Below are positions 55,221-64,000 of a stretch of 64,000 nucleotides of DNA, in pieces (position 1 is the stretch's first letter; every line of letters starts with the position of its first letter). A model generated the notes under the pieces. It had not been told where the DNA came from, did no database searches, and saw only the letters and a program-made list of their open reading frames with translations. The translations under genes and the position numbers were made by a program. The DNA comes from Limonium bicolor (lineage: Eukaryota; Streptophyta; Magnoliopsida; Caryophyllales; Plumbaginaceae): assembly GCA_023374045.1 (NCBI GenBank), contig CM041776.1, positions 349,989,636 to 350,053,635 on the forward strand, given 5' to 3'.

Positions 55221-56986
55221 GTGAGCCTCGATTTTAAACCCTATCCTGTGTTGATTAAAGCTGACTAGGATCTAACCGGGTTTTAGGTCCACTTATAACC
55301 TAAGATTAATAACTATGTCATATAACAATAATTATTAAAACCAAAGCTAGCTCACTAGAACCTATTATGAGTCACCACCTAATTTTAACCTAGGGTAAAT
55401 TAGGAAAGGTTGAGTTCGGGTTCGGGGGCTTGGTATTCGACTTATTTAGGGTTCAAATTACTTTCATTACCCTTCCTAGGTCGCTTTTCCTCTACTTGGT
55501 TTAATTACGGCTTATTACGAGTCGTTTTAACCTAAGTGCGCGAGCTTCTGTTTTTTTGTGTTTTTTTAACATATTTTGACTAAAAATAAAAGTGAAAGTT
55601 TAAATTACCTAAACTAGGGTTTCGGAGGCAGAATTAGGTCAAATTTTGTTTCCGTCCGTAGCCACGGACCTAATGTCCGTAACCACGGACCCTAGTTAAC
55701 CTATGTGAAAATAAAAGTCGAATTAAACAGAAAAAAAATTTATGAAAAATCCGGGGCCACGGACAGGATGTCCGTAGGCCCGGACATAATTTAGCAAAAC
55801 CTAAATTTTTAAAAATTTTAAAATCCCGCCGCCGTCCGTGGGTGTCCGTGGCCACAGACAACCCGTCCGTGGTCCCGGACCATAGGTCCGAGATCCCGGA
55901 CAACCCCCGGACGGGGGTTTTATGGTGGTTCCCGAAGGTGTTTTCGGCTCAAAATTTATGCACGTGTAGCCTGAAAGATTTACAATATGTTAGTAATTGA
56001 AAGATCGCAGTTTGAAGTCGAATTATGTATGAAACGTGATAAACAAGTAACAAGGCAGAAGCAAAAGTAATTAGCTATACAGAAGCCAAAAAGGGTTGGT
56101 TTGAGCCCAAAATTTAACAGAGAGTTAATGAGGTTGTGGGGAGTTAGAAAAGTAGAGTTATAACCTGTTTTACCTTCAGATTCGTGGTGTTTCTTCACGT
56201 TGGGATTCTTCGGAGGCCTCGTTGATGGCGGATCCGGAAGAACTTCGAACCCAGATTCTGACTCCTTGTTGTTCTTGATGTTCTTCACGTTTTGGTGCTG
56301 TTTTGGTGAGGGTTTGATGATGGATGATGTTGTGGGAGTTGAAAAATGTGTTTTGGTGTTGATTTTGGTGAGATTTCGGTGTTTGATTGTGGCTCTGGGG
56401 TTCAAAACGTGAAGAGCAAGTGACGGCTGCCTTTTTTGAGAGTCTAAGGTTCTTGAGGTTCTGATTTGATCATGGGATAAGGTTCCTTATATAGGCTTCC
56501 TTAAAGATAGAAAAATCCGGTAAAAACCGAGATTTACCGACGTTTTAGCTTAAGGGCTTCCAAAAAGAATTTGATTATGAAATTTTACACATGTGTAAAG
56601 GATGATATTTCTGAATTTTCTAAAGTGTAATCGAATTTTTTGGATATTGGAATATTTTTAAATTCAATTTCTCGTCAGATTCAATCAGAAATTGCTAGAA
56701 AATTATTGGAAATTCAAAAAATCAAAATTCCAACGCCATTATGCTTCAAATGTCATCCTCTGTCATGGGTTAAAATTTTAAAGCATTTTGAATTGATTTG
56801 ACCCTTATTTGAAGGAGAGAGAAAGCCTATAGGGGACTTAGGAGCCTCGAAAAATTACAAAAATGCCCCTGGAGATGACTAAGCTGTCCCTAGTACTCTG
56901 AAATGTGCTGATCGAACTGGGAACCCTCGCTACTAGCCTATTAGTAGAGACTCTCTTCCGGGGGGGTTGAAATTTTGGGTATAACA
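55221..56986 (-). mobile_element. Ogre/Retand-like LTR, copy 1
   Basis: TGTGAGCCTCG to GGGTATAACA, 1766 bp, nearly identical to the copy at 62113. Minus-strand TATATAA box at 56487-56493. CCACGGAC/GTCCGTGG palindromes lie at about 55655-55905. The minus-strand ORF at 55980-56405 also appears in the other LTR and is not a gene. Confidence 0.92.
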
Positions 56987-59679
56987 GATTGCCCCCCATC
57001 AACTAGACTTTGTAATGGAAATGAAAAGGCTAGTTGATGCTTGAGTGATACCCCAAAATTTTGGATCTTAAAAGACTGCACGTGCAATCCGACAAGTTGC
57101 GTCGAGCTATTCTAAGGCGCTGACTACCTATGAGTAAAGTGGAAGGGTGTGAGCGGTTCTAATGCGTCGACCTCAAGGCAATAACGAAGTAATGTCTGAC
57201 TATTCTAAGGCGCCGACTATCTATAAGGATGATATGATGTCAAACTATTCTAAGGCGTTGACTACCTATAATGAATGAGATGATGTCAAGCTATTCTAAG
57301 GCGCTGGCTACCTATAATGAATGAAGTGATGTCAAGCTATTCTAAGGCGTGACTACCTATCAGTGATTGAAAATTGGTGTTGGGTCGAGTTCTTTATTCG
57401 GGTGAGTTGCTGCTCTGGTGAGTCTGAATCTTGGGCTGAGAATCTGTATCTCTGAAGAATCTGTATCATTGGCTGAGAATCTGTATCTCTGAAGAATCTG
57501 TATCTTCAGGGCGAGAATCTGTATCTCTGATCGGGTGAGAATCTGTATCTTCGGGGCGAGAATCTGTATCTCTGAAGAATCGGTATCTTTGGGGCGAGAA
57601 TCTGTATCTCTGATCGGGGTGAGAATCTGTATCTCTGATCGGGTGAGAATCTGTATCTCTGAAGAATCTGTATCTTTGGGGCGAGAATCTGTATCTCTGA
57701 AGAATCTGTACCTTCGGTTGAGAATCTGTATCCTTGAAGAATCTGTACCTTTGGCTGAGAATCTGTATCCCTGAAGAATCTGTACCTTCGGTTGAGAATC
57801 TGTATCCCTGAATTGTGATGAGGAGTCATGATGAAAGTTGATTATGAAAGTGCCAAACGTGGCAATGAGGATGTGCATGTCAAAATACGATCAAAGTGTA
57901 TGTAGGAAATTTGTCCAAAACAAGAAATTGTTGAAAGAGGTGCCAAACGTGGCAGTGTTTGAAGAATATTCTGCTTAATGAAAAGGAAAGCGAAATTATC
58001 ATTTCTTGACTGTAGACTTCGGACTTATAATTTATTTCCTATGAGATGAACATGCCGCCGGTGGGGTATGGTGTATGATGTGAAGGTAAGGGCTTATGTG
58101 GACCTGTGGTGTTTGATGTGGAGGTAAAGGCTTATGTGTGCCTGTGGTGGAATGGTGATGGTGATGTTTGAGCTCTGGGTTCAAATTGGTGTTGTCATAG
58201 AAATTGTTGGAACCAACAATTGCCCTAGTATTTTTCCCTTAAGACAATCTGAGCTAGAGTTCATGGCAATCGATCGGAACGATCGATTGTCCCCAGTATT
58301 TTCTTTTATTAAACGTGCGAACGAGTCTCGTCCTCACAGGGAAAAGGCTTATGTTTTTATGTGGTGTTTCCTAACCTACACTCGGCGTGTTTGGTGCTTG
58401 GACTCGTTCCTCACCTACGGTCGCAACTTCTAGACCATTGAATTCGATATTTGATGAATTTACGCATTTGATCTGTTACTTTCATGTGATTGGACACACA
58501 ACTATCAAGTCGGAAGTCTTTAAAGCTTATAATGTGGCCATGGGGTGTGATGAAGGACAACGGGACCATGGAGGGATATTTGAGGTATGTGGAGCTTAAG
58601 TGGGTGACCAAAGCTGCACCTTGCGTCTCTCGAGCTTTTGGACTTGGACTTTTGAAGTTGCCCTTTACACCATTTCTTTTCGTTATTTGGATTTGTATGA
58701 GGCACTTCGGGTTTGCTTTTTGTTTTATCCTTTCTTGGCTTTGCCTTCGGGGTTCTTGTGTTTCCCGGTTTTGGGCTTCAAGAGCTGTTTTGATGTGAGC
58801 TTTTTTGATCCTGTGTCACTCTGGGACCATTTGCGGATCGCTTCGTCATGCTGATAGCGGCATTGCTTCTTTGGACTAGATGAATGTTATCTGAGAGTCG
58901 GGCTCCTCGCCTCCTTTGGTCAGGGTCGGACATTCATCATTGGCTGGGTTATTTGTGGAGCTCACAATATCGAAAAGGGATATACGAAAGGCTCAACGGG
59001 GGTGCCTAGGGTTTTAGTGTCAGGGTTTCACAAGCTTTTGGCTATGTGGCGCTGTACCTAGGTGCTTCGTCATTCCTAATAGTTGTGTATCCATTCTTTG
59101 TTACTTTTCGGGTCTAAGAGTAAATTTACAAGTTATCTCCTCGGTCAGAGTTATACCGTTTACCTCACCTTTGAATGTGGTCTCGCCGGAGTCGTGTAAA
59201 AATGACACATTCGTTCACTCTTGGTTTTTCCCGCTCAAGTCGCTCTCGTGAATTCTCACTCTAAGACTTGTTCGCATATTTAGACGAAAGGTGAAAGATG
59301 ACAAACTTAAACTCAGATTGCCCCCAGTATTTATCCAGGGTTTTAAACAACAATTTGACAAATGCAGACTTGAACCGCTTCGTGGGTTGTTTGGATGTTT
59401 TGGGGTGAGTAGTGGTGTTTGGTTGGACACGTTCATCTTTTAGAACAAAGACAAGTCGTTTTGTTTAGTTGCCAAGAATGACCGTTTCTGAACATTAGTT
59501 TTGAGCAAGATGATTTGTGTTGAAGGTGTGAGGTGAACGAACACATTTCTTTATTATCATTTGTGATTACAAACAAAAGCCAAACAACTGAAATTTTAAA
59601 ATCTAAACTTCATTAAAATGGAAAGTGATCAACTTCTTACAAAATGAAAAGAGTAAACAAAACACTACTAGACTTTTGC
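56987..59679 (-). other. Ogre-like 3' region: polypurine tract and two tandem-repeat arrays
   Basis: On the minus strand GATGGGGGGCAATC (56987-57000) is the polypurine tract of the LTR at 55221. Units of CTATTCTAAGGCGTTGACTA fill 57106-57365. A second array, GAGAATCTGTATC/TCTGAAGAATCTGTATC, fills about 57430-57812. The remainder to 59679 is non-coding, with a palindrome ATCGATCGGAACGATCGAT near 58268 and repeated TTGCCCCCAGTATTT-type motifs (58215, 58288, 59320). RT, RNase H and integrase are entirely absent. Confidence 0.8.
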
Positions 59680-60982
59680 CTACTCAACAAACTGGAGTCC
59701 TTGCTCGATAAGGTCTTCGATCTTGTGCTTCAATGCTCTGCAGTCGTCAGTACTGTGTCCTGGTAGTTGATGAAACTGGCAGAATTGATGGAGATGTTCC
59801 CCGGCCTGGGTGATCCCAGGACTAGGTGTGAGAGGCTGTAGTAAGTCTAGCTCTTGTAGCTTCACGAGTGCTTGACTGAGAGGCCGGCCAATGTCGGTAA
59901 ACTGTCTCGGTGCAGAGAACCTCTTGGATCGGGGTGAGGCCTTGATGCTCTGCTTTACAGCACTGGGTTTTTGTATGGTGCTCACTTGGTATGAAACTTG
60001 AGCTGCTTTGGCCGGTCCTGACTTAAAGGTCTCGATACTCACACCCTGGGCTTTGGGTTGTCCCAGCTTTAGCTCGCCTTTGTGAATCTTTTCTTCCATG
60101 ACTCTTACCTGTCCCATCAGCATGTCGAAATTAGGGAAGTATGTGCAACTCAGCTCGTTGTTGTATTGTCTCTGCATATTGTCCACAATCATTCGAATCT
60201 GTTCTTGCTCATCCATTTTTGTAGGCATAGCAGCGGCCTTCATCCTCCACCGTTTGATGAAGTCGGACATTGATTCACTAGCTCTCTGCCGAGTGCTGGC
60301 AAGGTCGGACCTGGTGACTTCGAGATTCTTAGCATACTCGAAATGGTGCAAGAAAGCCTCACAAACCTCCTCATAGGTTTTTGTGTTCATCCTTTGAGTC
60401 AAGTACCAACGTTGAGGTATTTCATCGAGATAACGGGCGAAAACCTTGGCCTTCTGCATGTCATTCAACCTGAGGATGGATTTCCTTATCGAACATCGCC
60501 AGATGGACCTGCGGGTCTGAGGAACCCTTGTACAGAGCAAGTGTGGGTAGCTTCAACTTTAGAGGGAGATTAACCTCGGGGTACGATTCCATAGAAGAGT
60601 AATCGAAACTAGCTGGCTTGCTTGCTTTTTCCATGCGCTCGATCCTTTTCAGAGCCTTCTTGAGTTCAGCAGCTAGTTGGTGGTCCGGGGTGACTTCCAC
60701 TACAAATCTTTGTGCATCGTGGGCCCCAACAGAGTTAAGCTCGATGTAGTCGCGCTCGTTCCCAGAGTCAGCAATATTTCCTGAAATTTTTTCCTGATGA
60801 CCAACCTCAAGGGAATTGATTTTGCTTTTCAACTCTTCGATGATGGTGACATACTTAGCCTCCATGTCATTAGTGGTGGACCTATGTTTCTGTTCCATGG
60901 CTTCAAAGGCAGCAATGTACCTTTACTCTAGGGCTGCAAACTGGGCCTCCATACTGACTGGGTTTACTCCCTCTGCCATACT
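59680..60982 (-). pseudogene. Ogre/Retand-like gag
   Basis: Starts near 60982 (MAEGVNPVSMEAQFAALE), meets a TAA at about 60927, and reopens at 60898. It continues through a coiled-coil-like segment (AAELKKALKRIERMEKA) and a capsid-type core: LKLPTLALYKGSSDPQVHL, YLDEIPQRWYLTQR, LDEIPQ, FIKRWRMKAA and NNELSCTYFPNF. It ends with a CCHC-like knuckle CQFHQLPGHSTDDC followed by RALKHKIEDLIEQGL. A frame change near 60480-60540 splits capsid. The element has gag but no pol, so it is non-autonomous. Confidence 0.85.
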
Positions 60983-62112
60983 TGGGATTCGGGCTTATCT
61001 GTTGGAAAACAAAAGTGGATTGAGCTAAAATTCTGGACCGTGAAGAAGTTTTAGGTAAAAACTTGTTTGGGATGCAAGAAAAGCACATGAGCTGGAATGT
61101 TTCGAAGATTGTGGTTCTTGAGCCGGAATGTTATGAGAATTAGGCGCTTGGGCCAGAATGTGTTTGGGCTAGAAGTAAAGCGCATGGGCCGAAGTGATTT
61201 CAAAACCATGTTCTGGGTGTGAATTGGAATTTGGGCCGAGTGATTATGATTGGGCCTGAAGATGATACCCGTGTCTAGGATCGTGGGTCAAAACCCGAGT
61301 GAAAAGTCTTCCTGTACTAGAATGGGCCTCGAAAAGGAAAAGTCTGAGGGTTTTTTATGGATCGCTCATGGGCCTAGAGCTCAAATTGGGCCGAAAGAGA
61401 GAAATCACCTAAGTCTAAACTTTTGGGCCGAAGTCCAAATGTTTCGCATATCAAACCAAACAGGGCCTCTGGGCCGCAAACAATAAAGCCATAGATTCGG
61501 GTTGAGCTAGGTTGATGAAGGAGAAGTTTCAATTAATCTCTAGGCTGGGTAGTGGGCCGATCATATCAGCAAACAAGGCCCACACAAATTCAACATGTCC
61601 TCACTAGACGTTTAAATCAATTTGGGTATGGATCGATCCGGAGAGGTGCTTGGGGCTTGGGCCCAGGTCACCACAAAGGAATAGGGCTTGCACGCTATTC
61701 TCTTTGGGCTTCCCTACTTTTTTTCACATCACTGTTAAGTGTGCGTCTACGGTCGGGTCTTTGAATGACCAAACATTGGGCTTGGTAAGGGCACCGTCAG
61801 GAAAACGCTTGGGGCTAAGGCCCAGGTATTAAGGGGGTGTGGTTAGACGACACCCTCCTCTTTTCCCCCGCTTATTCACATCACCTTAAAGGCGTGAGTC
61901 CCTGACAGGGGACCCTCAAACGGGTCCCGGGGTGAAATCGGTTTGTGTGGACCCTCGCTCTCATATGATGCAAAGGTGTAAAAAATTAAAGTGCGCACAA
62001 AAGTAAACAACAGAGTAATAAAGCCATAAGTAAACTCTTTCGAGTTAAGCCCTCTTTCATAAAATTAAACAAGTTAAAATTAAGAATTTTGTCCCCAGCA
62101 GAGTCGCCAGTC
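60983..62112 (-). other. Leader and primer binding site of the Ogre-like element
   Basis: Non-coding leader with many GGGCC/TGGGCT words. The primer binding site at 62091-62109 reads TGGCGACTCTGCTGGGGAC on the minus strand, three bases from the LTR. This is an Ogre/Tat-like form; the matching tRNA was not identified. Confidence 0.75.
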
Positions 62113-63875
62113 TGTGAGCCTCGATTTTAAACCCTATCCTGTGTTGATTAAAGCTGACTAGGATCTAACCGGGTTTTAGGTCCACTTATAACCTAAGATT
62201 AATAACTATGTCATATAACAATAATTATTAAAACCAAAGCTAGCACACTGGAACCTATTATGAGTCGCCACCTAATTTTAACCTAGGGTAAATTAGGAAA
62301 GGTTGAGTTCGGGTTCGGGGGCTTGGTATTCGACTTATTTAGGGTTCAAATTACTTTCATTACCCTTCCTAGGTCGCTTTTCCTCTACTTGGTTTAATTA
62401 CGGCTTATTACGAGTCGTTTTAACCTAAGTGCGCGAGCTTCTGTTTTTTTGTGTTTTTTAACATTTTTTGACTGAAAATAAAAGTGAAAGTTTAAATTAC
62501 CTAAACTAGGGTTTCGGAGGCAGAATTAGGCCAAATTTTGTTTCCGTTCATAGCCACGGACCTAGTGTCCGTAACCACGGACCCTAGTTAACCTATGTGA
62601 AAGTAAAAGTCGAATTAAACAGAAAACAAAATTTTGAAAAATCTGGGGCCATGGACAGGATGTCCGTAGGTTCGGACATAGATTAGCAAAACCTAAATTT
62701 TTTAAAATTTTAAAATCCCGCCGTCCGTGGGTGTCCGTGGCCACAGACAACCCGTCCGTGGTCCCGGACCATAGGTCCGAGATCCCGGACAACCACCGGA
62801 CGGGGGTTTTATGGTGGTTCCCGAAAATGTTTTCCGCTCAAAATTTATGCACGTGTAGCCTGAAAGATGTACAATATGTTAGTAATTGAAAGATCGCAGT
62901 TTGAAGTCGAATTATGTACGAAACGTGATAAACAAGTAACAAGGCAGAAGCAAAAGTAATTAGCTATACAGAAGCCAAAAAGGGTTGGTTTGAGCCCAAA
63001 ATTTAACAGAAAGTTAATAAGGTTGTGGGGAGTTAGAAAAGTAGAGTTATAACCTGTTTTACCTTCAGATTCGTGGTGTTTCTTCACGTCGGGATTCTTC
63101 GGAGGCCTCGTTGATGGCGGATCCGGAAGAACTTCGAACCCAGCTTCTGACTCCTTGTTGTTCTTGATGTTCTTCACGTTTTGGTGCTGTTTTGGTGAGG
63201 GTTTGATGATGGATGATGTTGTGGGAGTTGAAAAATGTGTTTTGGTGTTGATTTTGGTGAGATTTCGGTGTTTGATTGTGGCTCTGGGGTTCAAAACGTG
63301 AAGAGCAAGTGACGGCTGCCTTTTTTGAGAGTCTAGGGTTCTTGAGGTTCTGATTTGATCATGGGATAAGGTTCCTTATATAGGCTTCCTTAAAGATAGA
63401 AAAATCCGGTAAAAACCGAGATTTACCGACGTTTTAGCTCAAGGGCTTCCAAAAGAAATTTGATTATGAAATTTTACACATGGGTAAAGGATGATATTTC
63501 TGAATTTTCTAAAGTGGAATCGAATTTTTTGGATATTGGAATATTTTTAAATTCAATTTCTCGTCAGATTCAATCAGAAATTGCTAGAAAATTATTGGAA
63601 ATTCAAAAAATCAAAATTCCAACGCCATTATGCTTCAAATGTCATCCTCTGTCATGGGTTAAAATTTTAAAGCATTTTGAATTGATTTGACCCTTATTTG
63701 AAGGAGAGAGAAAGCCTATAGGGGGCTTATGAGCCTTGAAAAATTACGAAAATGCCCCTAGAGATGACTAAGCTGTCCCTAGTACTCTGAAATGTGCCGA
63801 TCGAACTGGGAACCCTCGCTACTAGCCTATTAGTAGAGACTCTCTTCCGGGGGGGTTGAAATTTTGGGTATAACA
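62113..63875 (-). mobile_element. Ogre/Retand-like LTR, copy 2
   Basis: TGTGAGCCTCG to GGGTATAACA, 1763 bp. It is the 5' LTR for the gag unit to its left and at the same time is followed on the right by another polypurine tract, so it also serves as 3' LTR of a further unit. Minus-strand TATATAA at 63376-63382. Palindromes at about 62555-62805. Confidence 0.92.
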
Positions 63876-64000
63876 TATTGCCCCCCATCAACTAGACTTT
63901 GTAATGGAAATGAAAAGGCTAGTTGATGCTTGAGTGATACCCCAAAATTTTGGATCTTAAAAGACTGCACGTGCAATCCGACAAGTTGCGTCGAGCTATT
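63876..64000 (-). other. Start of a further Ogre-like internal region
   Basis: Almost the same as 56987-57111: polypurine tract TGATGGGGGGCAATA (minus strand), then the CTAGTTGATGC block and the first tandem unit. It runs off the window. Confidence 0.88.

Noticed and set aside
55980..56405. Minus ORF of about 141-149 aa, also at 62845-63294
   Set aside because: Occurs in both LTRs of the Ogre-like unit; no domain, basic low-complexity sequence.
57360..57878. Open frames rich in repeated RDTDS/YRFS words on the minus strand
   Set aside because: They exist in several frames at once and come from the short tandem repeat; no start context or protein domain.
58134..58854. Several overlapping plus ORFs of 70-102 aa
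   Set aside because: Mutually overlapping in different frames, no recognisable domain, in the non-coding 3' region of the Ogre-like element.

Overview
This window is repeat-dense, gene-poor plant nuclear DNA. Essentially every recognisable coding trace is Ty3/gypsy polyprotein: Tekay-type chromovirus, Athila and several Tat/Ogre-like elements. There are also two CACTA ends, LINE-type RNase H, a Tourist-like MITE and a fold-back element. The families point to an angiosperm, probably a eudicot, but no host gene was found that would name the species. No tRNA, rRNA, CRISPR or prokaryotic feature was seen.

Left third (1-26.5 kb): a minus-oriented LTR runs to 2829, followed by the 3' half of a chromodomain-bearing chromovirus (RT, RNase H, integrase, chromodomain, 3' LTR to 7846) and another LTR fragment ending at 9407. 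A CACTA end (9408-9888) abuts the 5' half of a Tat element (gag plus LTR, minus strand, 9889-12748). A complete 1.26-kb non-autonomous CACTA element (10660-11916, TSD TCA) sits inside that gag. A LINE 3' fragment, a retroposed minus-strand fragment with poly(A), a MITE (TSD TAA), a large fold-back and a small perfect-core hairpin follow. Then comes a 5'-truncated Athila element (19895-26460).

Right two thirds (26.5-64 kb) is a nest. The host is a tandem Ogre/Retand-like array on the minus strand, with LTRs at 26506-28473, 55221-56986 and 62113-63875 and internal segments between them. Into its first internal segment went a 25-kb composite (29031-54392, 5-bp duplication GTTGA/GTCGA). The two long LTR arms of this composite face each other as an inverted repeat. 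Into the composite went a nearly complete Tat element (31486-42969, TSD CTGAG), a solo LTR (44074-46417, TSD CCTYC) and a non-autonomous Athila (47006-52673, TSD ATACA). The TSDs and the rejoined host sequence give the order of insertion.

Two observations stand out. First, the Tat element carries on its antisense strand a gene with four canonical GT..AG introns, a bipartite nuclear signal and a long coiled coil. Its own promoter-like region lies just inside the 3' LTR. Introns on that strand would survive retrotransposition because the sense genomic RNA cannot splice them. Second, almost every LTR family in the window carries its own array of short GC-rich palindromes (GACCGGTC, GTCCGAAC..GTTCGGAC, ACCGCCT..AGGCGGT, CCACGGAC..GTCCGTGG, GTCCGG..CCGGAC, GCCCGGGC), although the families are unrelated in sequence.
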